64,000 bases of DNA, from contig CAZYSK010000020.1 of assembly GCA_964649415.1 (NCBI GenBank), forward strand, positions 17,977 to 81,976, given 5' to 3'. The notes under the pieces were generated by a model, which was not told the origin of the DNA, made no database searches, and was given only the letters and a program-made list of their open reading frames with translations. The position numbers were made by a program, and so were the translations under genes. Position 1 is the stretch's first letter. The number at the start of each line of letters is the position of its first letter. Positions 41,690-50,162 of the stretch are shown here, piece after piece. The stretch is from CAZYSK01 sp964649415. Its GTDB lineage: Bacteria; Chloroflexota; Anaerolineae; B4-G1.

Positions 41690-43369
41690 ATGATCTACCT
41701 GGAGCGTTTCACGTATACGTACCCGGGTGCCTCTCACGCCGCGCTGGATGACGTGACGCTGCATATCGCTGAGGGAGAGTTCGCGCTCGTCGCCGGACCC
41801 TCCGGCGTGGGCAAGTCCACGCTGCTGCGTAGCCTCAACGGGCTGGTGCCTCACTTCACCGGTGGCACGGTGAGCGGTGGCATCAGTGTCGCCGGGCATG
41901 ATCCGGTTGCCGAGGGGCCCCAGATGCTGAGCCGCCTCGTCGGCTTCGTCTTCCAGGATCCCGAGGCGCAGTTTGTCCTCGATAGGGTCGAGGACGAGAT
42001 CGCCTTTGCCCTGGAAAATGCTGCTATGCCGCCTGCCGAGATGCGCGTGCGCGTCGAGGAGGCCCTGAGCCTGCTGGACCTGGCCCCGTTGCGCGACCGC
42101 TCGCTCGATACACTCTCGGGCGGGGAGAGGCAGCGCGTCGCCATCGCGACGGCGCTGGCGTTCCGCCCCCGTATTCTGGTGCTCGACGAGCCTACGTCCC
42201 AGCTCGATCCGCAGTCGGCCGAGGACGTGCTGGGCGCGCTGGTGCGACTCAACACGGACATGGGCCTGACCATTGTCCTGGCCGAGCACCGGTTGGAGCG
42301 CGTGTTGCCCCACGTGGATCGCTTGATCTACCTGCGGGACCCTGTGCCTGGGGAGGAGCAGACCGAGCTGTTGAGCGGCCCCCCGCGCCAGGTCCTGCAC
42401 CACATGGACCTGACGCCGCCGCTGGTTACGCTCGGCAAGGAGCTGGGCTGGGAGCCGCTGCCGCTTACGGTGAAAGAGGGGCGGGCATTCGCGACGGGGT
42501 GTGTTCCGGGTTCGGGTTCTCCGGATTCAGGTTCGAGCGGCAAGTCTGGGGCTGCCTTGCCGGTGGACGTCGCCGACCGCTGCGGTCGGCGCGTCAGCTC
42601 TATGCTTCAGGTTAACGAGCTTTCCTTTTCCTACAACGGCGTCTCGGTCCTGCGCGACGTCACGCTCTCCGTCGGCGAGGGCGAGCTGGTGGCGCTGATG
42701 GGGCGCAACGGCTCGGGCAAGACCACGCTGCTCAAGTGCGTCGTCGGCCTGCTGCGGCCAAAGGAGGGGCAGATCGCGCTGGCAGGCGAGTCGCTCATCG
42801 GACAGGAGACGGCCCACATCTGCCAGCGGGTTAGCTATCTGCCCCAGGAGCCGGACGACCTCCTGTTCGCCGACACGGTCGCCGATGAACTGGCGCTCAC
42901 GTTGCGCAACCACGGACTGCTGGACGCTCCCCCTATCGCTCCTGCGGAGTTGCTGGATCGACTGGGACTGGGCGGCCTGTCGGAGTCCTATCCCCGCGAT
43001 TTGAGCGTAGGCGAGCGGCAGCGGGTCGCGTTGGGAGCGGTGACCGTCACCCGCCCTGGGCTGCTGCTGCTCGACGAGCCGACGCGTGGCATGGACTATG
43101 TGGCCAAGCGGGAACTGGTGCGGCTTCTCCGGGAGTGGCAGTCGCAGGGAGTGGGCGTGCTCCTCGTGACCCACGACGTCGAGTTGGCCGCGCAAGCCGC
43201 AGACCGGGTCGTGATCCTCAGCCAGGGTGAGGTGATCGCCGACGACTCGCCGGAGGTGCTGACCGTTTCGCCCCTCTTCGCCCCCCAGGTGGCCCGGCTT
43301 TTTCCCGGCACCGGGTGGCTCGTCGTCGAGGACGCGCTGTCCGGGCTGGGCAACAGCACATCTCGCTGA
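41690..43369 (+). CDS. ecfA: ECF transporter fused ATPase (A-A')
   Basis: 559 aa from ATG 41690 (GGGAG upstream); an in-frame ATG at 41672 lies within the minisatellite. There are two complete ABC ATPase halves: Walker A GPSGVGKSTLL with LSGGERQR and VLDEPTSQLD, then GRNGSGKTTLL with LSVGERQR and LLDEPTRGMD. The linker (about 265-305) is Gly/Ser-rich and includes a palindrome gccgaccgctgcggtcggc. Provides ATP hydrolysis for the S and T components upstream. Confidence 0.9.
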   Translation: MIYLERFTYTYPGASHAALDDVTLHIAEGEFALVAGPSGVGKSTLLRSLNGLVPHFTGGTVSGGISVAGHDPVAEGPQMLSRLVGFVFQDPEAQFVLDRVEDEIAFALENAAMPPAEMRVRVEEALSLLDLAPLRDRSLDTLSGGERQRVAIATALAFRPRILVLDEPTSQLDPQSAEDVLGALVRLNTDMGLTIVLAEHRLERVLPHVDRLIYLRDPVPGEEQTELLSGPPRQVLHHMDLTPPLVTLGKELGWEPLPLTVKEGRAFATGCVPGSGSPDSGSSGKSGAALPVDVADRCGRRVSSMLQVNELSFSYNGVSVLRDVTLSVGEGELVALMGRNGSGKTTLLKCVVGLLRPKEGQIALAGESLIGQETAHICQRVSYLPQEPDDLLFADTVADELALTLRNHGLLDAPPIAPAELLDRLGLGGLSESYPRDLSVGERQRVALGAVTVTRPGLLLLDEPTRGMDYVAKRELVRLLREWQSQGVGVLLVTHDVELAAQAADRVVILSQGEVIADDSPEVLTVSPLFAPQVARLFPGTGWLVVEDALSGLGNSTSR

Positions 43370-43380
43370 GACGCGAGACC

Positions 43381-43455
43381 TTCTACCAATCTACCAGTCT
43401 ACCAATGTACCCGTCTACCGATGTTACCCGTCTACCGATGTACCAGTCTGCCACT
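43381..43455. repeat. ctaccaatctaccagt minisatellite
   Basis: Inverse orientation of the ttggtag unit, with cgtctaccgatgt variants, directly before the cobO promoter. Confidence 0.75.
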
Positions 43456-43464
43456 CCGTCCGCA

Positions 43465-43493
43465 TTGACGATATGCGGCAAATCGGGTATCCT
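43465..43493 (+). promoter_or_regulatory. Promoter of the corrinoid remodelling operon
   Basis: TTGACG 43465-43470, 17-bp spacer, TATCCT 43488-43493, then AGGAG and AAGAGG before cobO. No riboswitch is visible here. Confidence 0.65.
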
Positions 43494-43532
43494 ACGCGGA
43501 GCCCCGCCTAACTAGGAGACAAGAGGTTGATC

Positions 43533-44102
43533 ATGCAGAATGAAAACATTGAGCAAGAGCCTGCTGGCTTGGGTGAAGGGCAGCTTGTCCACGGCTACGT
43601 GCAGGTCTACACAGGTGACGGCAAGGGCAAGACCACCGCGGCCCTGGGGCTGGCGCTCCGGGCGTCTGGCCATGGCTTGCGCACCTACGTGGGTCAGTTC
43701 ATGAAGGGACAGGATTACGGGGAACTGGACGCGCTGCGCGAAAACCCCTACGTCACGATCGAGCAGTATGGCGACGTGCGCTGTATTCATCGGGAGGAGG
43801 TCACCTCCAATCACGTGACGCAGGCCCACCGCGGCTTGGAACGGGCGCGGGAGGCATTGCTCTCGGGGCAGTATGACATCGTCGTCCTGGACGAGGTCAA
43901 CGTGGCGATCTGGTTCGGGGTGCTGGCCGTCGACGAGGTTCTGGCGCTCCTCGACGAGCGGCCGGAGCAAGTCGAGGTCGTGCTCACGGGCCGCCGCGCG
44001 CCGCAAGAGCTGATTGAGCGCGCTGACCTGGTGACGGAGATGCGGGAAGTGAAGCATTACTACCAACAGGGCGTGCTGGCCCGAAAGGGGATAGAGCGAT
44101 AG
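43533..44102 (+). CDS. cobO: Cob(I)alamin adenosyltransferase (CobA/CobO/BtuR type)
   Basis: 189 aa from ATG 43533 (a TTG at 43527 is possible). P-loop TGDGKGKTTAALG near the N-terminus, GQFMKG, and VVLDEVNVAIWFG are hallmarks of the CobA/BtuR family. It transfers the adenosyl group of ATP to cob(I)alamin or cob(I)inamide and acts on corrinoid brought in by the ECF system. First gene of the operon that runs to cobU and probably nrdG. Confidence 0.93.
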   Translation: MQNENIEQEPAGLGEGQLVHGYVQVYTGDGKGKTTAALGLALRASGHGLRTYVGQFMKGQDYGELDALRENPYVTIEQYGDVRCIHREEVTSNHVTQAHRGLERAREALLSGQYDIVVLDEVNVAIWFGVLAVDEVLALLDERPEQVEVVLTGRRAPQELIERADLVTEMREVKHYYQQGVLARKGIER

Positions 44103-44146
44103 CACACACACCGTCATCCGAATTCCCATCCGATAGCGTCGCCGAC

Positions 44147-45226
44147 GTGCGCGTACTGTCCGAATCCGTCGAGCGGATCCGCCCCCTGGACAGCTCGGCG
44201 ATGGCGGCGGCCCGTGCACGCCAGGACACGCTGACCAAGCCGCCGGGAAGCCTGGGGCGGCTGGAGGACCTGGCTATCCGGCTGGCTGGCATCACCGGCC
44301 AGCCGTTGCCCGAGATCGTGCACAAAGTCATCGTGACGATGGCCGGTGATCACGGGGTGGTAGCGGAGGGCGTGAGCGCCTTTCCCCAGGCGGTCACGGC
44401 CCAGATGGTGGCCAATTTCCTGCGCGGCGGCGCGGCCATCAACGTCCTCGCTCACCACCTGGGAGCCCGGGTCGTGATTGTAGACATGGGTGTGACCGCC
44501 GACGTCGAGAAGGACCATGCTGCACGCACCCACACGAATCTAGTGGTCAAGAAAATCGCCCCGGGCACCGGCAACATCGCTCGCGGACCGGCTATGAGCC
44601 GGGAGCAGGCGCTCTTGGCCCTGACGGCGGGTGTGGAGGTGGTCGAAGCCGAACTGGCGCGGGGTCTGGACATCTTGGGCGTGGGTGAAATGGGTATCGG
44701 CAACACCACGCCTTCGGCCGCCATCGCCGCCGCGCTGACCGGCTACTCCCCGGCTGAGATTGTGGGGCGGGGGACCGGCGTGGACGACGCCGGGCTGGCC
44801 CGCAAGGTGAGTGCCGTCGAGCGGGCGTTGTCCGTCAACCAACCTGATCCCGCCGATGCGCTGGACGTGCTGGCCAAGGTCGGCGGTTTCGAGATCGGCG
44901 GCCTGGCAGGCGCCATGCTCGCCTCCGCAGCCCACCGCCGGCCGGTGATGGTGGACGGCTTCATCGCCACGGCAGCCGCCATGATCGCCGCCAGCCTCGC
45001 GCCGCAGAGCCGGCCCTACCTGATCGCGGCACATCGCTCCCGGGAGCGTGGCCATGGTATTATGCTGGATTGGCTGGGCCTGGAGCCCTTGCTGGACTTG
45101 GAAATGCGCCTGGGGGAGGGCACCGGCGCGGCTCTGGGCATCTCGCTGGCCGAGGCCGCCTGCAAGGTGCTATGCGAGATGGCGACCTTCGACGAGGCGG
45201 GGATCTCGGGCAGGGCAGCTCCGTAG
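44147..45226 (+). CDS. cobT: Nicotinate-nucleotide--dimethylbenzimidazole phosphoribosyltransferase
   Basis: 359 aa from GTG 44147. The frame is open upstream to the cobO stop, so the start is uncertain. KPPGSLGRLEDLA at the N-terminus, VGEMGIGNTTPSAA, and the catalytic glutamate block LGEGTGAALG fit CobT. It makes alpha-ribazole phosphate from a lower base such as dimethylbenzimidazole and nicotinate mononucleotide. This is the first step in giving scavenged cobinamide a new lower ligand. Confidence 0.95.
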   Translation: MRVLSESVERIRPLDSSAMAAARARQDTLTKPPGSLGRLEDLAIRLAGITGQPLPEIVHKVIVTMAGDHGVVAEGVSAFPQAVTAQMVANFLRGGAAINVLAHHLGARVVIVDMGVTADVEKDHAARTHTNLVVKKIAPGTGNIARGPAMSREQALLALTAGVEVVEAELARGLDILGVGEMGIGNTTPSAAIAAALTGYSPAEIVGRGTGVDDAGLARKVSAVERALSVNQPDPADALDVLAKVGGFEIGGLAGAMLASAAHRRPVMVDGFIATAAAMIAASLAPQSRPYLIAAHRSRERGHGIMLDWLGLEPLLDLEMRLGEGTGAALGISLAEAACKVLCEMATFDEAGISGRAAP

Positions 45227-45363
45227 TTGAAGCAGATACCAGGTGCCTTGGTCCCGCATTGCGGGGAAATCCACCATAGGGGTTGCGACGTGTGCCAGAA
45301 TCGACGCTTCGATAGTGAGAAACCTGGCCTCTTGGCCTTTGTCTCAACGCGAGTTGATGCCAG

Positions 45364-46152
45364 GTGAGCGAAGAGCGTAGCACGGCCCCTCCTGGGCCGT
45401 CTCTTGTCAGCCACATGCTCGTGCCGCCTCTGGCGGCGTTGCAGTTTCTGACCGTCGTGCCCCCGATTGTGCGCCGGCCCTTCACGCCGGCCGAGATTGG
45501 CCGGGCAGTGGGCTGGTTCCCCCTGGTAGGGATAGCGCTGGGCGGCCTGCTGGTGGGACTGGAATGGGCGCTGTCACACCTCTTCCCGGCGCACGTGTGC
45601 GCGGTGCTGGTGATCGCGTCTTGGGTGATCGTCACCGGGGCGTTACACCTCGATGGTCTATTGGATGCCTGCGATGGCCTGTTCGGCGGGCACACACCGG
45701 AGTCACGGCTGCACATCATGCGCGACGAGCGGGTAGGCGCCTTCGGCCTGGCGGGGGGCGTCCTGTTGCTGATGCTCAAGGTCTCCGCCCTGGCAATCGC
45801 GGCACGGCGCGGCACGGCTCTGCTCCTGGCTCCGACTTTGGGACGCTGGGGGATGGCCCTGGCCGTGGTGGGGTTCCCCTACGCCCGCCCGGAGGGGCTG
45901 GGGCGGACGATGAAGGATCACGCGTGCCTGTGGGATGCAGCCCTGGCCACAACACTCGCGCTGGCTGTGGCCTGGTTCGCCGCGGGCTGGTTGGGCCTGG
46001 CGACGACCGCCGGCGTGGGCGTGGCTACCTGGGTCATGGCCCGTTTCGTCCTGGCCCGCCTCCCAGGGCTGACCGGCGACACGTACGGCGCGATTTGTGA
46101 GGTGCTGGAGGCATTGATCTTGCTCTTGTTCGCCGCGGGAACAGGGGTGTGA
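45364..46152 (+). CDS. cobS: Adenosylcobinamide-GDP ribazoletransferase
   Basis: 262 aa, GTG start at 45364. Polytopic membrane protein with the CobS core GALHLDGLLDACDGLFGG and MRDERVGAFG. It joins AdoCbi-GDP to alpha-ribazole (phosphate) in the membrane, the last step of nucleotide-loop assembly. A 4-bp overlap (GTGTGA) links it to cbiZ. Confidence 0.95.
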   Translation: MSEERSTAPPGPSLVSHMLVPPLAALQFLTVVPPIVRRPFTPAEIGRAVGWFPLVGIALGGLLVGLEWALSHLFPAHVCAVLVIASWVIVTGALHLDGLLDACDGLFGGHTPESRLHIMRDERVGAFGLAGGVLLLMLKVSALAIAARRGTALLLAPTLGRWGMALAVVGFPYARPEGLGRTMKDHACLWDAALATTLALAVAWFAAGWLGLATTAGVGVATWVMARFVLARLPGLTGDTYGAICEVLEALILLLFAAGTGV

Positions 46153-46805
46153 ACGTCGCGTTCCCCGGTGTCACGGTCAGCCTCACTTCCGAGGCCCTGG
46201 TGGTGTGCAGCGAGCGCCCCCTCTGCACGCTCTCGTCGTCCGTCGTCGGCGGGGGGATCATCCAGACGCGCTGCATCGTGAACTGCCACGTCCACAAGGA
46301 CTACGACAACCGGAACCCGGCGAGTGACCTGCTGACCTTTGCCCGGTCCCACGGTTTGCCCACACCCTTTGTCGGACTGATGACGGCGGCGTATCTGGAA
46401 CGGGCCTGCGCCTCGACCGTGCACGATGGAGCGATGACCGTTGCGGCACTCGTCACGGCAGGGGTCGGCAATCTGGCAGCCCCGGGCCTCAGCCTGCCTG
46501 CGCGGCTTGTTCCGGGCACCATCAACACGGTCCTGCTCGTGGACGGCAACCTGTCGCCCGCGGCGATGGTCAACGCCGTGGTGACGGCCAGCGAGGTCAA
46601 GGCCCGTGTCCTGCTGGAGCGGGCTATGCGTACGTCAGACGGCTATCCGGCGACGGGCACGTCCACCGATGCGGTGGTTGTTGCCTGTACAGGCCGCGGC
46701 GATCCGCTGAGTTACGCGGGCCCAATGACTCACGTGGGCTGGCTTATCGGGCGCAGCGTGCATCAGGCGCTGGATGAATCGTTGAGAAAGGGGGAGGGCG
46801 GGTGA
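46149..46805 (+). CDS. cbiZ: Adenosylcobinamide amidohydrolase
   Basis: 218 aa, GTG 46149 overlapping cobS. VGGGIIQTR, NCHVHKDYD and TVHDGAMTVAALVTAGVGN match CbiZ. CbiZ cuts the aminopropanol arm from cobinamide and from corrinoids with the wrong lower ligand, giving cobyric acid that CbiB can rebuild. Its presence is a clear sign of corrinoid remodelling rather than complete synthesis. Confidence 0.92.
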   Translation: MNVAFPGVTVSLTSEALVVCSERPLCTLSSSVVGGGIIQTRCIVNCHVHKDYDNRNPASDLLTFARSHGLPTPFVGLMTAAYLERACASTVHDGAMTVAALVTAGVGNLAAPGLSLPARLVPGTINTVLLVDGNLSPAAMVNAVVTASEVKARVLLERAMRTSDGYPATGTSTDAVVVACTGRGDPLSYAGPMTHVGWLIGRSVHQALDESLRKGEGG

Positions 46806-47767
46806 GGGCTCGGCGGCAAGCTGCGTTGTGTCTGGCTCTGGTGCTCGACCTGGTTGTGGGTGATCCGCCCAACCGCTTCCACCCCGTGGCCTGGATGGGA
46901 TCGGCCATTGCGGCAGCCCAACGCCGGGCACCACGCCGCGGTACCAGACGGCAACTGGCCTACGGAGCGCTGGTGAGTGTGGTAGGAACGTTGACCGTGG
47001 TCGGTCTGGGCCGCCTGATTGAGCGGCTTCTAGCCCGCCTCCCTGCGCCTTGGGACTGGCTGGTGGAGGGCGGATTGCTCAAGATGACCTTCTCCGCGCG
47101 CGGCCTGGCGAGGGCTGCCGGGGAGATAGAGGATGCCTTGGAGCAGGGCAATCTGGTCGAGGCGCGGCGGCTGGTGGGCTGGCACCTGGTGAGCCGCGAG
47201 ACGGCGACGCTCAGCGCGTCTCAGGTAGCGGCCGCGACGGTCGAGTCGGTTGCCGAAAACGCCTCGGACGGAATCGTCGCCCCCTTGTTCTACTACGCCC
47301 TGGGCGGGCTGCCCGCGGCTCTTGGCTACCGCTTTGTCAACACAGCCGATTCATTGCTGGGCTATCGAGATCCGGCGCGCGAGTGGTTGGGCAAGGTGCC
47401 CGCCCGCCTGGACGATCTGGCGAACCTGCTCCCGGCTCGGATCACGGCGGCGCTGCTGGTGCTGGCGGCGGCGCTCGTGGGTGAGGACGCGCGCACAGCC
47501 CGGCGTATCTGGCAACGAGACCGTGGGGTGACGGCCAGTCCCAACGCCGGTCACCCTATGAGCGCCATGGCGGGTACCCTGGGCGTCGAGTTGGAGAAAG
47601 TGGGCCACTACCGGCTGGGGGCCGGGCAACGGCCTCCAGCCGTCGAAGACATCGGCCGGGCCGTGCGAGTGATGCACGTCGCCACCGCGCTGGCCGCCGG
47701 GTTGCTGGTGGGGCTGCCGCTAATCGCCCATGCGTGCGGGGGGCGGCGGGGGAGGGCGTCTCGGTGA
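46802..47767 (+). CDS. cbiB: Adenosylcobinamide-phosphate synthase
   Basis: 321 aa, GTG 46802 overlapping cbiZ by 4 bp. Membrane protein with DLVVGDPPNRFHPVAWMG, ASDGIVAPLFYYALGG and GHPMSAMAGTLGVELEK, characteristic of CbiB/CobD. It attaches aminopropanol phosphate (from the next gene's product) to adenosylcobyric acid, reversing the CbiZ cut with the native linker. Confidence 0.94.
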   Translation: MRARRQAALCLALVLDLVVGDPPNRFHPVAWMGSAIAAAQRRAPRRGTRRQLAYGALVSVVGTLTVVGLGRLIERLLARLPAPWDWLVEGGLLKMTFSARGLARAAGEIEDALEQGNLVEARRLVGWHLVSRETATLSASQVAAATVESVAENASDGIVAPLFYYALGGLPAALGYRFVNTADSLLGYRDPAREWLGKVPARLDDLANLLPARITAALLVLAAALVGEDARTARRIWQRDRGVTASPNAGHPMSAMAGTLGVELEKVGHYRLGAGQRPPAVEDIGRAVRVMHVATALAAGLLVGLPLIAHACGGRRGRASR

Positions 47768-48873
47768 CAGACTGCAAGACCGGCAAGAGGGTTGTGGGCG
47801 TTTCGCCTCGCCCCGAGGTGCTTGCTTCTCCGGCGGCGCATCACGGGGCCTTGGATTACGCCGAGTTGGAGCGTCTGGGGATCGCTCCCGATGACGTGCT
47901 GGACTTCAGCGTCAATAGCAACCCCTATGGGCCGCCACCAGCAGTGCGACGGGCCTTGATGGGCGTTCCTCTGAACCGCTATCCAGATCGGGATGCACTG
48001 GCGCTGCGCCGTGCGCTGGCCCACCGCCTCGGCGTCCCGATGAGCCGGATTGTGGTAGGCAACGGTGCAGCCGAGTTGATCTGGCTGATTGCATTGGCCT
48101 TCGTGCGTCCGGGCGACCCGGTTCTCGTGATCGAACCCACGTTCGGTGAGTACACCCGGGCCGTGGCACTGATGGGCGCGCAGGTGGAGACCTGGACCGC
48201 GCGCCCGGAGCGCGAGTTCGTCGTCGAGCCAGAGGAGGTGGGGCGGTGTCTGCAACGCGCGCGACCGCGTCTGCTTTTCCTGTGCAATCCGAACAACCCC
48301 ACGGGCACCGTGATCCCGCCGGACGCGATCGCTGCGTGGGCGCGAGCGCATTCCGAGACCCTGTTCGTCGTGGACGAGGCGTACCTGGCGTTCGCTCCTG
48401 GTGTGCGCTCGGCGCTGGACGCCGGTCTGCCCAATGTCCTGGCGCTGCGTTCGATGACCAAGGACTACGCACTGGCCGGCCTGCGCCTTGGCTACGCCGT
48501 AGGCCAGGAGGAGGTCGTCGCGGCATTGGTTGGGGTCCGTCCCCCGTGGAGCGTCAACGCGATGGCCCAGGCCGCGGGTCTGGCAGCCCTGGCGGACGAG
48601 GAGCATCTGAAACGGTCGCTGGGGGATCTCGCGCGCGCCAAGACGGCCCTGGTGGCCGGGTTGCGCGAGCTGGGGCTGGCCCCCTTGCGCTCGGCCGTGC
48701 ATTTCTTCACCGTTCCCGTGGGGGACGGCGCTGCCTTCCGCCGCGCGTTGCTGCGACACAGGGTTCAGGTGCGGGACTGTGCCTCATTTGGCCTGCCTGC
48801 CCACGTGCGCATCGCTACCCGCCGCCCGGAGGAGAACGACCGGCTGCTGGCGGTGGTCCGTGAGGTAGTCTGA
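47764..48873 (+). CDS. cobD: L-threonine-O-3-phosphate decarboxylase (HisC-like)
   Basis: 369 aa from GTG 47764 (4-bp overlap with cbiB). Class I/II PLP aminotransferase fold: DFSVNSNPYGPP, FLCNPNNPTG, VVDEAYLAF and the PLP lysine in SMTKDYALAGLRLGY. HisC paralogues share these motifs, but the place between cbiB and cobC supports CobD, which makes the aminopropanol phosphate linker. A further N-terminal extension to 47734 is unlikely. Confidence 0.85.
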   Translation: MTDCKTGKRVVGVSPRPEVLASPAAHHGALDYAELERLGIAPDDVLDFSVNSNPYGPPPAVRRALMGVPLNRYPDRDALALRRALAHRLGVPMSRIVVGNGAAELIWLIALAFVRPGDPVLVIEPTFGEYTRAVALMGAQVETWTARPEREFVVEPEEVGRCLQRARPRLLFLCNPNNPTGTVIPPDAIAAWARAHSETLFVVDEAYLAFAPGVRSALDAGLPNVLALRSMTKDYALAGLRLGYAVGQEEVVAALVGVRPPWSVNAMAQAAGLAALADEEHLKRSLGDLARAKTALVAGLRELGLAPLRSAVHFFTVPVGDGAAFRRALLRHRVQVRDCASFGLPAHVRIATRRPEENDRLLAVVREVV

Positions 48874-49547
48874 TGGTGCGCCTGATGCTCGTGCGCCACG
48901 GGCAGACCGCGTGGAACGCCGCGGGCCGCTACCAGGGCCAGACCGACGTGCCGCTGAGCGACGTGGGCCGGCGGCAGGCACAAGCGCTGGGACGGCGCTT
49001 GGCTGCGGAGGAGATCCACGCCGTATACGCCAGCGACCTGAGACGGGCCGGGGAGACGGCTGAGATCATCGCTCGTTCTCGTGCAGACGTTGGTCGTCCG
49101 CCCTGGCCTATGCACGCAGAGCCCCGGCTGCGCGAGATGGCCTTCGGTGCGTGGGAGGGGCTGACCTACGAGGAGATCACAGCGCGCGACCCACAGGGTC
49201 TGGCAGCCTGGCAGGCCGATTCGCTGCACGTGGCCCCGCCCGGTGGCGAGACACTCACGCAGTTGGCCGCGCGCGTGCGCTCGCTCCTCGACGATGTCGT
49301 GGCTGCTCATTCAGGTCAGGCGTCTGCCCCAAGTAGGTGCGTGCTTCTGGTGGCCCACGGCGGCCTGCTCCGGGTGCTGCTGTGCCTGGCCCTGGGTCTA
49401 GCCGCCGATTTCCACTGGCGCTTTCACCTGGACGTCGCTTCTCTCTCGGCGTTACTGCTATATGATACGGATGCCGTGTTGGTTGGTCTGAACGACACGC
49501 ACCATCTGGAAGGCCTTTCACAGGAGAGTGTCGGATGGGACGGCTGA
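48873..49547 (+). CDS. cobC: Alpha-ribazole phosphatase / histidine phosphatase family
   Basis: 224 aa; its ATG overlaps the cobD stop by 1 bp. N-terminal VRHGQTAWN is the phosphohistidine motif, with Arg in SDLRRAGETAE and the second catalytic His in LLVAHGGLLR. It removes phosphate from alpha-ribazole phosphate or adenosylcobalamin phosphate. General phosphoglycerate mutases look alike; the operon context decides the call. Confidence 0.85.
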   Translation: MVRLMLVRHGQTAWNAAGRYQGQTDVPLSDVGRRQAQALGRRLAAEEIHAVYASDLRRAGETAEIIARSRADVGRPPWPMHAEPRLREMAFGAWEGLTYEEITARDPQGLAAWQADSLHVAPPGGETLTQLAARVRSLLDDVVAAHSGQASAPSRCVLLVAHGGLLRVLLCLALGLAADFHWRFHLDVASLSALLLYDTDAVLVGLNDTHHLEGLSQESVGWDG

Positions 49548-50140
49548 TTCTGGTGCTGGGTGGGGCACGCAGCGGTAAGAGTACCTTTGCCCTCCAATTA
49601 GCCCGGGACCTGGGTGGAGATGACGTGCTCTTCGTCGCCACGGCTGAGGCCGGCGACGAGGAGATGCAGCGGCGCATCGAGCGGCACCGGCGGGAGCGGC
49701 CGGCGAGTTGGAACACGCTGGAGGCGCAACGCAACGTGGGCCAGGCGATCCTTGACCATTGGAGCCAGCCCACTCCAAGCGTATCGGCCCAATCCGGTGG
49801 AACAGCCCGCGTGATTGTAGTAGATTGTCTGACAGTGCTGGTCTCTAACCTGCTGCTGGACGTGGAGGACCCCTTCGCGGCGGACGTAGAGGCCAGGGTA
49901 ATGGCTGAAGTGCAGGCGCTGGTGGCCTGCGCCGAACGGTTGGGCGGGGTTCTGATCGTCGTGTCCAATGAGGTTGGGCTGGGCCTCGTACCTCCCTATC
50001 CCCTGGGGCGGGCCTATCGTGATCTGCTTGGCCAGGCCAATCGCGTGCTGGCCCGCGACGCCGATCAAGTCCACTTCTTGGTCGCGGGCATTCCCATGCT
50101 GGTTAAAGGTGAATCCCAGGCAGCAGACATCAGCCGGTGA
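49535..50140 (+). CDS. cobU: Adenosylcobinamide kinase / adenosylcobinamide-phosphate guanylyltransferase
   Basis: 201 aa, overlapping cobC by 13 bp. P-loop GGARSGKST, HRRERPASWNTLEA (guanylylated-His region) and VVDCLTVLVSNLL are CobU/CobP features. It phosphorylates and GMP-activates adenosylcobinamide ahead of CobS. It ends 22 bp before nrdD, so the two may share a transcript. Confidence 0.94.
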   Translation: MGRLILVLGGARSGKSTFALQLARDLGGDDVLFVATAEAGDEEMQRRIERHRRERPASWNTLEAQRNVGQAILDHWSQPTPSVSAQSGGTARVIVVDCLTVLVSNLLLDVEDPFAADVEARVMAEVQALVACAERLGGVLIVVSNEVGLGLVPPYPLGRAYRDLLGQANRVLARDADQVHFLVAGIPMLVKGESQAADISR

Positions 50141-50162
50141 CCGGGAAGGCGAGGTTCGTGCG

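Noticed and set aside
49968..50162. Longer N-terminus for NrdD
   Set aside because: Overlaps cobU by 170 bp; the ATP-cone begins at the GTG at 50163.
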